Source: Nitrospirota bacterium
GTDB taxonomy: Bacteria; Nitrospirota; Leptospirillia; Leptospirillales; Leptospirillaceae
DNA: 64,000 bases
Reading direction: 5' to 3'
NCBI GenBank assembly: GCA_023481175.1
Contig: JAMCWM010000008.1
Span: forward strand, 62,001 to 126,000
Of this stretch, positions 44,816-54,354 are shown piece by piece. The translations under genes were made by a program, and so were the position numbers. The notes below the pieces were generated by a model. It was not told where the DNA came from. It saw nothing but the letters and a program-made list of their open reading frames with translations, and searched no databases. The number at the start of each line of letters is the position of its first letter. Position 1 is the stretch's first letter.

Positions 44816-46998
44816 CCCCTTTCGCCTCATCCGATCCAAAGAACAGCGCCCTCCTGGAGGTCGGATGCGAAGAGCTTCCGGCGGCCCTTCTTCCCGGGGT
44901 CGTCGAGAGTCTCCGGCTGCAGGCCGAAGAGGCGGCGGCGGCCTCCGGAATCTCCTTCGAGAGCATCCGGTCCGCCGGGACCCCCTTCCGCCTCATCCTG
45001 AAACTCGACGGCTTGGCGCCCGAGACCGTTCCGCGGGAATCCGTGGTGACGGGCCCTCCCGTCTCGGCCTCGGGAAACTTTCCCTCCGATCCCTCTCCGG
45101 CGGCCCGAGGCTTTGCCCGGACCCACGGGGTGGCCGTCGAGGCTCTCGAGATTGTGGAGATGCCGAAGGGACGCTACCTGGCCGTCCGGAAAAAAGAGGC
45201 CGGGCGGCCAGTCTTCGACCTGCTTCCGGAGCTCTTCCTCCGGATCCTGTCGGGGCTCGTTTTCCCGAAAACGATGCGCTGGGGGGAAGGGGTGGGTCCT
45301 TTTCTTCGCCCGGTCCTCTGGATCCTTGCCCTCTACCGGGACGAGGTGGTGGGGTTCGAGTTTGCGGGACAGGTTTCGGGACGGCTGACCTTTGCCCCCC
45401 GATTTCTGGGCATGGAGCCGGTTCTCGTCCGCAATGTCGCCCAGTACGACCGGGAGATTCGGGACTGGGGGGTGGCGGTCGATCTTGCCGACCGGAGAGA
45501 TCGCATCGAGAACGATCTCGCGCTTACGGTCAAGCTTGAGACAAGTGCGGGAAACTGGCCGGAGGGAGCCTTCATCCTTCCCGATCCCGACCTCCAGACG
45601 GAGGTGGCCTGTCTGGTGGAGGGATACCGGATCATTCCGGCGGCCCTTCCGGAAAAATTCCGCTCCCTTCCGCCGGCCGTGGTCCGGACCGTTCTCAAGG
45701 TTCATCAGAAATTTTTCGTCGTGGTGTCCCCCGACAGGAAAACGGTGCTCCATTTTCTCGGGGTGTCGGGGAACCCGAAAGGAGACCTCGCGGTTGTCCG
45801 GGACGGATATGTCCGGGTCGTCTCGGCCCGTCTCGAGGACGCCGCCTACTATATCGCGAGAGACGGCGCCCGGACGCTCTCGGACCGGGTTCCCGAACTC
45901 GACTCCATCGCCTTCTTTCCGGGAGTCGGCTCCCTGGGAGACAAGGTCCGGGCGACCCGGCGGCTGGTCCTCGAGTTGCTGGGGCTTATGCCCGACGCCC
46001 TCCTGGAAAGCCACGGGTGGTCCCGGCAGGACCTGGCCCTTGTCCTGGACCGGGCGGCCGCCCTTTACAAGGCGGATCTCCTGACCGGACTGGTGAAGGA
46101 GTTCCCCGAGCTTGAAGGGGAGGTGGGAGAGATCTATCTCCTCCGGGAGGAGGAGAAGTCCGGAAAGGCCGATCCCCTTGGCCCGGCGGTGGCCCATGCC
46201 ATCGCCTCCCACTACCAGCCCCGGACCTTCCGGGATCCCTGTCCGGAGGATCTTCCCTCCGTCTTTCTCTCCCTGGCCGACCGGGCGGTTGGCCAGGCGG
46301 GAGCCTTTCTGGGAGGGGCGACCCCCAGCGGCTCGCTCGACCCCTTCGCCCTCCGGCGTTCCGGGCAGGGGATGGTGCGCCTTCTTGTCGAATTTGCCCT
46401 GCCGGTGCCTCTTTCAACCCTTGCGGAGATGGCGGTCATCTCCTGGAACCTCCCGGATTCCCGGAATGTCCGGACCTCTCTCGTCGAATTCTGGGAGGAC
46501 CGTCTTCTCTCGGTCCTGGCCCGGGACGGGGAGCCTCTCTGGGGTCGGGCCGCCCGCCTGGGCGACGAGCCTCCCTTCGTCTCGGCCCGCCGGGCCGAAT
46601 TCCTGCAGGAATTTTTTGCCTCCCCGGACTTCGCTCCCTTCGAGACGGTCAAGACCCGGATCGAGCGGATCCTTCCGGAGGGCTCCGAGGGACCGGTCGA
46701 CCCCTCCCTCCTGGCCGAAGAGGCGGAGAAGGCCCTCTGGGAGCCCTTCGCCGCTCTGGCTCACCTGGCCTTTCCCGGACAGCCGGAACGGGCCGACTTC
46801 GAGGGCGAGGTCCGGCGTCTCGGTCCTCTGCTTCCGCTGGTCGATGCCTTCTTCGATGCCGTTCTCGTGAACGATCCCGATCCCGCCCTCAGGAAAAATC
46901 GTCTGGCCCTTCTCTCCCTGGTTTCCCGGAGACTCTCCGTCCTCGGGCGCCTCGACATTCTCCTGTCGGCGGCCCGGAAGGAGCGGAGCCACGGGTGA
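44812..46998 (+). CDS. glyS: Glycyl-tRNA synthetase beta subunit
   Basis: A 728-residue beta subunit needed for tRNA binding. It starts at the ATG overlapping glyQ and quickly enters the family block [24 protein letters not shown] and [15 protein letters not shown]-like segments (here [18 protein letters not shown]) follow, then HD-like and DALR anticodon-binding regions near the C-terminus. Slightly longer than the E. coli protein. The end overlaps ribD (GTGA). Confidence 0.95.
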   Translation: MTPFASSDPKNSALLEVGCEELPAALLPGVVESLRLQAEEAAAASGISFESIRSAGTPFRLILKLDGLAPETVPRESVVTGPPVSASGNFPSDPSPAARGFARTHGVAVEALEIVEMPKGRYLAVRKKEAGRPVFDLLPELFLRILSGLVFPKTMRWGEGVGPFLRPVLWILALYRDEVVGFEFAGQVSGRLTFAPRFLGMEPVLVRNVAQYDREIRDWGVAVDLADRRDRIENDLALTVKLETSAGNWPEGAFILPDPDLQTEVACLVEGYRIIPAALPEKFRSLPPAVVRTVLKVHQKFFVVVSPDRKTVLHFLGVSGNPKGDLAVVRDGYVRVVSARLEDAAYYIARDGARTLSDRVPELDSIAFFPGVGSLGDKVRATRRLVLELLGLMPDALLESHGWSRQDLALVLDRAAALYKADLLTGLVKEFPELEGEVGEIYLLREEEKSGKADPLGPAVAHAIASHYQPRTFRDPCPEDLPSVFLSLADRAVGQAGAFLGGATPSGSLDPFALRRSGQGMVRLLVEFALPVPLSTLAEMAVISWNLPDSRNVRTSLVEFWEDRLLSVLARDGEPLWGRAARLGDEPPFVSARRAEFLQEFFASPDFAPFETVKTRIERILPEGSEGPVDPSLLAEEAEKALWEPFAALAHLAFPGQPERADFEGEVRRLGPLLPLVDAFFDAVLVNDPDPALRKNRLALLSLVSRRLSVLGRLDILLSAARKERSHG

Positions 46999-48164
46999 AC
47001 TCTCCCCCGGACGACCTTCGATGGATGCGCCGGGCGCTATCCCTGGCCTGGCGCGGCCGGGACACGGTCGCCCCCAACCCGATGGTGGGGGCCGTGGTCG
47101 TCCGGGACGGCCATCCCGTGGGGGAAGGCCATCACCAGAAGGCTGGCCTTGACCACGCCGAGGTCGTGGCGCTCCGGGCCGCCGGGGAAAAGGCCCGGGG
47201 AGGCACTCTTTACGTCAACCTCGAACCCTGCTGCCATACCGGCAAGCGGACGCCTCCCTGCACCGAGGTCATCCTGAAGGCCGGGGTGAGGCGGGTGGTC
47301 CTCTCCATGAAGGATCCCAATCCCCGGGTCTTCGGGGAAGGAATCAGAAGGCTCAGGGAAGAAGGGGTGGAGGTCGCGACCGGCCTTCTCTCCGGGGAGG
47401 CCTTCGAGCAGAACCGCGGATTCGCGTCCCTTATCCGCCAGGGCCGGCCCTATGTGACCCTGAAGGGAGCCATGAGCCTCGACGGAAAGATTGCGACCTC
47501 GACCGGGGATTCCCAGTGGATCTCGGGAGCGGAATCTCTCCGGTATGCCCACCGGCTTCGCCATACCCACGACGCGATCGTGGTCGGGATCCGGACGGCC
47601 GAGAAGGACGATCCAAGGCTTACGACCCGGACAGGCCGAAGCCGGGCCCATCAGCCCATTCGTGTCGTTCTCGACTCCTCGGGGCGTCTCTCCCCCGCCT
47701 CTCGCCTCTTTTCCGAACAGGGGGGCGGGCCGGTCTGGGTCGTCGTGGGAACCGGCTGCCCGCAGCGGGCCATCGATGCCCTGGGGAAAAAAGGGGCCCG
47801 GGTCCTCGTTCTCCCCGAGACCCGGCCGGGGGAGATCGATCTGTCCGGTCTCCTGTCGGAGCTGGCTTCGGCCGGGGCCCTGACCGTCCTGGTGGAAGGG
47901 GGCTCGCGGATCAACGCCTCCTTCTTTTCCGAAGGGCTTGTCGACCGGATCCGGGTCGTCCTCGCCCCCCTCGTGATCGGGGGGTCGGATGCGATCGGAT
48001 GGATCGGGGGGCACTCGCCCGAACGTCTTGCCGACGCGCTCCGCATTCCCTCCTTTTCCGTGGTCCGGCGGCTGGGGGCCGATCTGCTTGTGGGGGCCGA
48101 TCTCTGGGGGCCCGAGACGCTCCCGCCTCCTCCGGAGGAAAAAGGGCGCGACAATAACGGATGA
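46995..48164 (+). CDS. ribD: Bifunctional riboflavin deaminase/reductase RibD
   Basis: Catalyses two steps of riboflavin synthesis: deamination of the diaminopyrimidine and reduction of the sugar. The 389-residue protein has the zinc deaminase motif HAEVVALR with PCCHTGKRTPPC (about 50-85), and a C-terminal DHFR-like reductase domain starting at YVTLKGAMSLDGKIA (about 153) and ending with LVGADLW. The GTG start overlaps glyS. ribE follows; ribAB and ribH are not in the window. Confidence 0.95.
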   Translation: MNSPPDDLRWMRRALSLAWRGRDTVAPNPMVGAVVVRDGHPVGEGHHQKAGLDHAEVVALRAAGEKARGGTLYVNLEPCCHTGKRTPPCTEVILKAGVRRVVLSMKDPNPRVFGEGIRRLREEGVEVATGLLSGEAFEQNRGFASLIRQGRPYVTLKGAMSLDGKIATSTGDSQWISGAESLRYAHRLRHTHDAIVVGIRTAEKDDPRLTTRTGRSRAHQPIRVVLDSSGRLSPASRLFSEQGGGPVWVVVGTGCPQRAIDALGKKGARVLVLPETRPGEIDLSGLLSELASAGALTVLVEGGSRINASFFSEGLVDRIRVVLAPLVIGGSDAIGWIGGHSPERLADALRIPSFSVVRRLGADLLVGADLWGPETLPPPPEEKGRDNNG

Positions 48165-48187
48165 CGATCTTTTAAACCGCAAGGGGT

Positions 48188-48826
48188 GTGGAATTGTTTT
48201 CGGGAATCATAGAAGCGACGGGCCGAGTCCTTTCTTCCGTTCCTCCGGAAGGAGGGAGGCTGACCATCATCGGCGTCTCCTTTGCCGAAGAGCTGGTCGC
48301 CGGGGAATCGGTGGCCATCAACGGGGCCTGCATGACCGTTGTCTCCCGGGGCCCGGACCGTTTTTCGGTCGACGTCTCCCTCGAAACGCTCCGGGTCACC
48401 CGGATGGGCGAAATGGGTCCGGGAGAACGGGTCAACCTCGAGCGGGCCATGCGTCTTTCGGACCGTCTCGGCGGCCATCTCGTCCTGGGCCACGTCGACT
48501 GTCTGGGCCGGATCGAAGGACGCCGGACCGAAGGGAACACCGAATTCTTCTCCCTCCAGGTGCCCTCTCCCGATCACCGATATCTGATCCCCAAGGGATC
48601 GATCACCGTCGACGGGATCAGTCTGACCGTGAACGCCTTCGCAGACCGAGCCGATCCCCCGGGAAGCCTGGTGGAGCTGGCGATCATCCCCCACACCCTG
48701 GAGGTGACGACCCTGGGGGAGCGGGAGCCGGGGGACAGCGTCCATCTCGAACTCGATCTGGTCGGGAAATATGTGGACCGCTTCCGGGAGGTCGACGGGG
48801 CCCGGGGGGAGGTCGTCCATGGCTGA
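48188..48826 (+). CDS. ribE: Riboflavin synthase alpha subunit
   Basis: Dismutates two lumazine molecules to riboflavin. The 212-residue protein shows the two-fold lumazine-binding repeat: MELFSGIIEATG and VAINGACMTV in the first, GGHLVLGHVD and ITVDGISLTV in the second. The GTG start at 48188 follows AAGGGG. Its stop lies inside the start of yacG, in an 8-base overlap. Confidence 0.95.
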   Translation: MELFSGIIEATGRVLSSVPPEGGRLTIIGVSFAEELVAGESVAINGACMTVVSRGPDRFSVDVSLETLRVTRMGEMGPGERVNLERAMRLSDRLGGHLVLGHVDCLGRIEGRRTEGNTEFFSLQVPSPDHRYLIPKGSITVDGISLTVNAFADRADPPGSLVELAIIPHTLEVTTLGEREPGDSVHLELDLVGKYVDRFREVDGARGEVVHG

Positions 48827-49046
48827 ACCTTTGCATATACGCCGATGCCCTGTCTGCCGCGCGGAACTCCCCGCGACCCTCCGCTCCGTCTTCTGTTCGG
48901 ATCGCTGCAGAAAAATCGACCTTTCCCGGTGGCTTTCGGAGGAATACCGGATCCACGGGGGGGAAGGGGAGGGCGAGGGAACCCTCGTCCATTCACGGGA
49001 AACGGGGGAGGATGCGCGGGAAGAAGAGGAGGAAGGACGGCCATGA
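48819..49046 (+). CDS. yacG: YacG-type zinc protein (DNA gyrase inhibitor family)
   Basis: A 75-residue protein with the family signature CPVC ... FCSDRC (four zinc-binding Cys) and KIDLSRWLSEEYRI. E. coli YacG binds GyrB and inhibits DNA gyrase; that activity is inferred here. The acidic C-terminal tail is low complexity. Start overlaps ribE; stop overlaps cobI (ATGA), so it sits inside a vitamin operon. Confidence 0.9.
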   Translation: MAEPLHIRRCPVCRAELPATLRSVFCSDRCRKIDLSRWLSEEYRIHGGEGEGEGTLVHSRETGEDAREEEEEGRP

Positions 49047-49816
49047 CGAACGGAAAACCGGGAAGTGCCTCCGAAGAGGAACCGCTCCGGGGAACCCTCT
49101 ACGGGATCGGAGTCGGGCCGGGCGACCCCGAGCTTCTCACCTTGAAGGCCGCCCGGATCCTCGGGGAGGTTCCCGTCATTGCCGTTCCCACTTCCTATTC
49201 CGATGCGGGATCGATGGCCATGGAGGTGATCGCGCCCCTTCTCGAGGAGAGGAAACGGTCCCACCGCTCCCCCGAGATCGTGAGTCTCCTCTTTCCCATG
49301 ACCCGCGACGAAACCGTTCTCCGGGAGGCCCGGATGCGAAACGGAGAACTTCTTCTCGGGGCCCTTTCCCGGGGGGACGTGGCCTTCGTGGCCCTCGGGG
49401 ATATCCTGTTCTATTCGACCTTCGGAAATCTTCTGACCGGGCTCTTTGCCCTCCGCTCTCCCGTGCCGGTGGAGGTGGTTCCGGGGGTGACCTCCTATTC
49501 CGCCGCGGCCGGACGGCTCGTCGAACCCCTCGTCCAGGGCTCGGAGCGGCTGGCGGTCCTTCCGGCCGTCTACGATCCTTCCGAGATCGAAGAGGTCCTC
49601 GAGCGTTTCGAAGTGGTCGTCCTGATGAAGATCAACAAGGTCTTCGCATCGGTCCGGGACATTCTGGAAAGGAAGAACCTTCTCGACCGGTCCGCCTTCG
49701 TCTCGATGGTCGGACGACCCGAGGAGCGGGTCAGCCGGACCCTGGACGAGCTTGCCCCCGGGTCGGTTCCCTACATGTCGCTCCTGGTCGTCAGAAAGAA
49801 TGGATGGTTGAAATGA
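49043..49816 (+). CDS. cobI: Precorrin-2 C20-methyltransferase
   Basis: Methylates the corrin precursor at C20 using SAM. The 257-residue protein starts with LYGIGVGPGDPELLTLKA (SAM-binding loop), then ALGDILFYSTF and VEVVPGVTSYSAAAG, all markers of the CobI/CbiL family. The ATG overlaps yacG; the stop overlaps the next gene (ATGA). Whether the pathway is aerobic (CobI) or anaerobic (CbiL) cannot be decided here. Confidence 0.92.
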   Translation: MTNGKPGSASEEEPLRGTLYGIGVGPGDPELLTLKAARILGEVPVIAVPTSYSDAGSMAMEVIAPLLEERKRSHRSPEIVSLLFPMTRDETVLREARMRNGELLLGALSRGDVAFVALGDILFYSTFGNLLTGLFALRSPVPVEVVPGVTSYSAAAGRLVEPLVQGSERLAVLPAVYDPSEIEEVLERFEVVVLMKINKVFASVRDILERKNLLDRSAFVSMVGRPEERVSRTLDELAPGSVPYMSLLVVRKNGWLK

Positions 49817-50325
49817 TGGCCCTCTCGCCCGCCAACCGGGACCGTGAAGCGGCGATCCGCTATGTCCAGCGCTATTTCCTTCCCAGTTCGGCCCTTCTGG
49901 GGATGGTCGGCATGATCGGAGTCTTTCTTCTTTCGACGGTCGAGTGGCAGCGGCACACCCTGACGGTCATGGCCTTCACCCGGGAGATGACCGTCGGACT
50001 GATGGGGGCCCTCCTCTCCCTTCTCCATGCCCGCTACCAGTACTTTCTCTTCGAGAACTTTCCGGGCCACTACCGGGAGATGCTCGAGAAGGCCGACCGG
50101 TTCGCTCTCGGGCGGCCGTCCGCGGTGCGCCATCCCCGAAGGCCCCTGGTGGTGGGAGGATATGCCGCCGGCATCCTTTTCTACGGGGTGGCCATCTGGC
50201 TTCTCCACGGAGGGGTCTCCTGGATCGGAATCGTCTCCTTCGCCCTCTCGGGCTTCTTCATCACCCGCGTCGTCTTCTGGAAAAGGGTCGTCGACACTGA
50301 AACCGGCGGAAAGGGAGGACTCTGA
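49813..50325 (+). CDS. Unknown multi-span membrane protein between cobI and cobM
   Basis: A 170-residue protein starting at the ATG overlapping cobI. Hydrophobic segments lie at about 27-46, 64-82, 114-133 and 137-156. The cytoplasmic or periplasmic loop has FENFPGHYREMLEKADRFALGRPSA. Its stop overlaps the cobM ATG (TGATG). I recognise no family. Tight coupling to two corrinoid methyltransferase genes suggests a role connected with cobalamin or cobalt, but this is inference from position only. Confidence 0.75.
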   Translation: MMALSPANRDREAAIRYVQRYFLPSSALLGMVGMIGVFLLSTVEWQRHTLTVMAFTREMTVGLMGALLSLLHARYQYFLFENFPGHYREMLEKADRFALGRPSAVRHPRRPLVVGGYAAGILFYGVAIWLLHGGVSWIGIVSFALSGFFITRVVFWKRVVDTETGGKGGL

Positions 50326-51137
50326 TGGCGCAAAATCTCCGAAAGACGGAGCGGGGACGGGTCTATTTCATCGGGGCGGGGCCGGGGGATCCCGACCTCC
50401 TGACCGTAAGAGGGGCCCGGATTCTGGGCGAGGCCGACCGGATCGTCTTTGCCGGGAGCCTCGTTCCGGAGGAGGCCCTTCACGACCTGAATTCCCGGGG
50501 CCTCTGGGTCGACTCTGCGGCCCTGACGCGCGAGCAGATCATCGGTCACCTTCTGGAAGGAGTGGCGAATAACGAAATCGTCGTCCGCCTGGCCTCCGGG
50601 GACCCGTCGATCTTCGGCGCGATGGCCGAGATGACGACCGAACTCGACCTCCGGGGAATCCCCTGGGAGGTGGTGCCCGGCGTCTCCTCGGTCTTTGCGG
50701 CGGCGGCGGCGCTCCGGATGGAGCTCACCCTTCCGGAGGTCAGCCAGACGGTCATCCTGACGCGCACCGCCGGCCGGACCCCCATGCCTGCCGGAGAGGA
50801 GATCGAGGCTCTGGCCGCCCACGGGGCGACCCTGGTCATCTTCCTGTCGATCGACCGGATCGAGGAGCTGGCGGCACAGCTCCTGACCGTCCGGGATCCC
50901 GCAACTCCCGCCGCCGTGGTGGCCCGGGCGAGCTGGGACAACGAAGTCGTCTGCCGGGGAACCCTTGCCACCATCGCCGGAGAGGTCCGGAAGGCGCGCA
51001 TCATGCGGCAGGCCCTTCTGATTCTGGGGGAGGCCCTCGATCCGGAGCGTCGGAAAAAGGCCCGGAGCCGTCTCTATGCGGCCGATTTTACCCACGGCTT
51101 CCGCGAAGGGAACGTTCCGGATCCCCCCCGCTCCTGA
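50325..51137 (+). CDS. cobM: Precorrin-4 C11-methyltransferase
   Basis: A SAM methyltransferase of 270 residues acting at C11 of the corrin ring. VYFIGAGPGDPDLLTVRG is the SAM-binding loop, followed by LASGDPSIFGAMAEM and WEVVPGVSSVFAAAA, the CobM/CbiF pattern. It ends the glyQ-to-cobM overlapping run. A 300-base gap follows before the desaturase. Confidence 0.93.
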   Translation: MAQNLRKTERGRVYFIGAGPGDPDLLTVRGARILGEADRIVFAGSLVPEEALHDLNSRGLWVDSAALTREQIIGHLLEGVANNEIVVRLASGDPSIFGAMAEMTTELDLRGIPWEVVPGVSSVFAAAAALRMELTLPEVSQTVILTRTAGRTPMPAGEEIEALAAHGATLVIFLSIDRIEELAAQLLTVRDPATPAAVVARASWDNEVVCRGTLATIAGEVRKARIMRQALLILGEALDPERRKKARSRLYAADFTHGFREGNVPDPPRS

Positions 51138-51232
51138 GCCGCCGGTTTCGGTTTTTCTCCGGGTCGATCTTCCTCCCGGACCATCAAATCGCCGGTTCCA
51201 TTTCCTTCCGTGATTCATTTCTGATCCTTATT

Positions 51233-51250
51233 TGTTTCTTCATTGAAACA
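51233..51250 (+). promoter_or_regulatory. Inverted repeat, candidate activator site upstream of the sigma-54 promoter
   Basis: TGTTTC-TTCATT-GAAACA: a perfect 6-base inverted repeat with a 6-base spacer, centred about 106 bases before the predicted start at about 51348. That distance is typical of binding sites for sigma-54 activators. Confidence 0.4.
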
Positions 51251-51321
51251 CTTCAGGGCGACTGGCCGGCTCGGAAATTTAAAAGTCGTTGGAATGCAGG
51301 GCCGGGAAGAGGGGAACGTTT

Positions 51322-51337
51322 TGGTACGGTCCTTGCT
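51322..51337 (+). promoter_or_regulatory. Sigma-54 promoter upstream of the desaturase
   Basis: TGGTACG-GTCC-TTGCT matches the -24/-12 consensus with the obligatory GG (51323-51324) and GC (51335-51336) exactly ten bases apart. Only the C of TGGCACG is changed. The start would be near 51348, leaving a leader of about 100 bases. Confidence 0.7.
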
Positions 51338-51446
51338 TAACTAATGAGTTTGCTTTTACGGGAAGGTCTTTCCCCTTCCTATTTTTCCCACGCTGTCCGG
51401 CCCGGCCGGACCTTTGCGGGACGACTCCCGTAGTGAAGGATTTCTT

Positions 51447-52289
51447 GTGCGTCTTCCCCTTGCCACGCTTCGCGATCATGTGACCACCTATAACGAACTG
51501 GCCGACGATGCGAACTGGAACCGCTTCAAAAGTGTTCCCTGGCCCGAGATCCGGCCGGACCTCCTCACCGAAGGCCAGAAACAGGCCGTCATCTTCGTCA
51601 CCCATGTCGAGGATTACACCCCGGGATACTGCGCGGAATATGCGGCGCTCTTTCCCGTCAACGCCTCCTCTCCGGAGGAGGCCATGCACAACCGGGAACT
51701 CTTTCATTTCGTGTCCCGCTGGGGACTGGAGGAAGACCGCCATGCCCAGGCCTTGGCCCTCTACCAGGTCCACGCCGGGATCGAGCCCGACTGGGATCGC
51801 CTGTCGGCGCAGATGATCCTCGAGAGCCAGAAGGAGTTCCTGGTCGGATACAAGGGGCTGCTCCAGGTCTGCACCTATGCTTTTCTCCAGGAAAAGGCCA
51901 CCCAGCTCTATTACCAGAGTCTCGCCAGAAATGTCGACGAACCGGTTCTGGTCAAGCTCCTCCATTTTCTGACCCGGGACGAATCCCGGCATTTCGTCTT
52001 CTTTTCGAACATCATCGGCTCCTACTTCGAGCATTTCGGACTCGATTGCCTCGCCCTCGTGGAGGAGGTGGCGACCCATTACCGCATGCCTCTCCACAAT
52101 ACGATGAGCGATTACCGGAGGAGGGCGATCCGGATGGCCCGGGAGGCTCCCGGCTATGACCGGTTTCTTCCCATCCGGATCCTTTTCCGCTTTCTGGAAC
52201 AACTGGGGGAGCGCCACCCAGAATGGAAAACCGAACTTGAGGCCGGAGTCCTTCGGATGAAGACCCGTCTCCGGATCGACTCTCTCTGA
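51447..52289 (+). CDS. Acyl-ACP desaturase (ferritin-like diiron enzyme)
   Basis: A 280-residue soluble diiron desaturase. Iron ligands are visible as EDYTPGYCAEY, EEDRHAQA (EExRH), QEKATQLYYQ and DESRHFVFF (DExRH) in a helical bundle. The family introduces double bonds into acyl-ACP. I start at the GTG at 51447 because GAAGGA lies 6 bases upstream; a TTG at 51414 lacks a site. A sigma-54 promoter precedes it and a strong hairpin follows, so it is a single-gene unit inserted between two cobalamin gene groups. It may adjust membrane lipids. Confidence 0.87.
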   Translation: MRLPLATLRDHVTTYNELADDANWNRFKSVPWPEIRPDLLTEGQKQAVIFVTHVEDYTPGYCAEYAALFPVNASSPEEAMHNRELFHFVSRWGLEEDRHAQALALYQVHAGIEPDWDRLSAQMILESQKEFLVGYKGLLQVCTYAFLQEKATQLYYQSLARNVDEPVLVKLLHFLTRDESRHFVFFSNIIGSYFEHFGLDCLALVEEVATHYRMPLHNTMSDYRRRAIRMAREAPGYDRFLPIRILFRFLEQLGERHPEWKTELEAGVLRMKTRLRIDSL

Positions 52290-52294
52290 TCCAC

Positions 52295-52321
52295 GGGCCG
52301 GGAATCCTCTTTTCCCGGCCC
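52295..52321 (+). terminator. Terminator hairpin after the desaturase
   Basis: GGGCCGGGAA (52295-52304) pairs perfectly with TTCCCGGCCC (52312-52321) around a 7-base loop, six bases after the stop. The following tract CTTCTTCC is only partly T-rich. Confidence 0.7.
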
Positions 52322-52791
52322 CTTCTTCCGGTTCTCGAACCTTTTTCCTTCTTCACGTCGCCCCTTTCCGACCCGTCCCCCACCTATTCGCCGGAATTGA
52401 CAATTTCCTCCGCAATCCTGCTGAAATGACATTCCCCTCAGGAATCCCTCAAGAAAAGCCGCGTTGACCCGTCCTTAGGTTTTATCGTTTATGCAACAAC
52501 GCTTCATCAAATGATTTTTTAAAATGTTTCTTGTGGAGTCAAAGGGTGGAAAATCTGTGGAGAATGTTGTGGAGGAGTTCCTTTAAGTCTGCAAGAGGAT
52601 GGGGGGGGGGACGTTTTGCCCATAAATTGGCCACTGCCGAAAGAGAAGGATGAGGGGGCCGAAGGGGCCTTCCAAGGAGAGCCGGAAGAGAAAATCGGAG
52701 GATTTTTTCCCTTGAACTGGTCCGGGCGAAACGGGATGATAGAGGCAGGGAGCGATGGGGCTTTTGTCGTAGCTTAAAAGGAAGGAATAGC
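52322..52791. other. Intergenic region before cobQ with a G10 tract
   Basis: 470 bases without a supported gene. The first half is AT-rich around 52480-52540 (TTTTTTAAAATG). A run of ten G lies at 52601-52610. GCCACTG occurs near 52632, but the other conserved parts of a cobalamin riboswitch are missing. The cobQ promoter should be here but is not clear. Confidence 0.45.
52601..52610. repeat. G10 homopolymer upstream of cobQ
   Basis: Ten consecutive G in the non-coding leader about 180 bases before the cobQ start, a potential slippage tract. Confidence 0.9.
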
Positions 52792-54354
52792 GTGCGGGCG
52801 CTTCGCAGGATGGTGCTGGGGACGGGATCCGGAGTCGGCAAATCCCTGACCGTCGCGGGAATCTGCCGGGCGGCTTCCCGGATGGGTCTTCGGGTGAAGC
52901 CCTTCAAGTCCCAGAATATGTCGAACAACTCCTCCTCCCTTCCGGGGGGCGGCGAGATCGCCCGGGCCCAGGCCCTCCAGGCCCGGGCGGCCCGCATCCC
53001 TCCCGAAGCGGCTATGAACCCGATCCTTCTGAAGCCGATGGGGGAGGGGATGAGCCAGGTGATCTTCATGGGGCGTCCCCTCGGGATCGCCTCCATCGCC
53101 GGATACCGGGAACTCAAGAAGGAGCTTTTCCCGAAGGTGGTCGGGATCTTTGAGGAACTGGCGGCGGATTGTGATCTGGTGGTTCTCGAGGGAGCCGGCT
53201 CTCCGGCCGAAATCAACCTTCTGGACGAAGATATCGCCAATACCCGAATGGCCCGGGCCGTCGGGGCCCAGGCGCTTCTCCTGGGAGACATCGAGCAGGG
53301 AGGGGTCTTCGCCTCCCTGTTCGGAACGCTCTCCCTTCTTCCGGAGCCGGAGCGGGAGGTGATCCGGTGGCTGGCCATCAACAAGTTCCGGGGCGATGCC
53401 TCCCTTCTGGACAAGGGTCTCTCCGGGATCACCGCCCTGACCGGAATTCCCTTCCTGGGCGTCATGAACCACCTGGGACCTCTCGCCCTCCCGGACGAGG
53501 ACTCCTTCCGGACCCGACCTCTCCCCGAAGACTCCGAAGGGGGACGGGCCCTGCGGATCGCCGTGGTCTCCTGGCCCCATCTTTCCAACCGGTCCGACAT
53601 CGATCCCTTCCTGGCCGACCGCGGGGTCGACGTGCGCCTCCTTCCCCTCTCCGCCTCTCCCCCCGGTCCGGTCGACGCCATCCTCCTGCCGGGAACCCGG
53701 CGGACCATGGCGGACCTCGCCCGTTTTTACGACTCTCCCCTCTACCCCTGGTTCGTTCGGCACTGTCGGGAGGGAGGCGCCGTCGCGGGCATCTGCGGGG
53801 GATACCAGATGATGGGACGGGAGATTCTCGATCCGTCGAAGGTCGAGTCGGACCGGCCCTGGATGCCGGGGCTCGGCCTTCTTCCCGTGACGGTCCGCTT
53901 CCGCAAGGAGAAGATCGCCCGTCCCGTCGTGGCCCGGATCGAAAGACCTCTCTTCCCGGGCGGGGAGGATCTGGTCGGCGGGGTCCTGGAGGGCTACGAA
54001 ATCCGCCAGGGACGCCAGGAGCTGGCCCTGGCGGCGGAGCCGCTCCTTGGGCTCTGGGATCCCTCCGGGGGGTTCCTCGAGGCGGAAGGGGCCCGGTCCG
54101 GGGACGGCCGTTGCCGTTTCGGCGTCCCCGTCCACGGACTCTTCGAAAACAACGCCCTCCGGAGCGCCTTCTACCGGGCCATAAGGCCCGGAGGCCTTCC
54201 GGAAGGCGATCTTGCCGACCCGGCCTCCCTGCTGGAATCCGAGATCGAGAGGCTGGCGGATGAGGTCGTCGCCTCTCTGGACCTTCCCGCCTTCCTGGGC
54301 CGGGAGGAGGTCCGGGATCCGGATTGCGAGAGTCGCCCCCTCCATGCTCCCTGA
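52792..54354 (+). CDS. cobQ: Cobyric acid synthase
   Basis: Amidates the corrin ring side chains b, d, e and g. The 520-residue protein has the P-loop-like GTGSGVGKS (about 10-18), FKSQNMSNNS, VVLEGAGSPAEINL, and a C-terminal class I glutamine amidotransferase domain with AVAGICGGYQMMG (catalytic Cys about 333) and the His near VPVHGLFENNALR. GTG start with AAGGAAGGA upstream. First gene of cobQ-cobD-cobC. Confidence 0.95.
   Translation: MRALRRMVLGTGSGVGKSLTVAGICRAASRMGLRVKPFKSQNMSNNSSSLPGGGEIARAQALQARAARIPPEAAMNPILLKPMGEGMSQVIFMGRPLGIASIAGYRELKKELFPKVVGIFEELAADCDLVVLEGAGSPAEINLLDEDIANTRMARAVGAQALLLGDIEQGGVFASLFGTLSLLPEPEREVIRWLAINKFRGDASLLDKGLSGITALTGIPFLGVMNHLGPLALPDEDSFRTRPLPEDSEGGRALRIAVVSWPHLSNRSDIDPFLADRGVDVRLLPLSASPPGPVDAILLPGTRRTMADLARFYDSPLYPWFVRHCREGGAVAGICGGYQMMGREILDPSKVESDRPWMPGLGLLPVTVRFRKEKIARPVVARIERPLFPGGEDLVGGVLEGYEIRQGRQELALAAEPLLGLWDPSGGFLEAEGARSGDGRCRFGVPVHGLFENNALRSAFYRAIRPGGLPEGDLADPASLLESEIERLADEVVASLDLPAFLGREEVRDPDCESRPLHAP

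Noticed and set aside
52322-52791. Cobalamin riboswitch upstream of cobQ
   Set aside because: A GCCACTG and a purine-rich stretch are present, but the B12 box and the CCCGC-ACTGT core are missing or too degraded.
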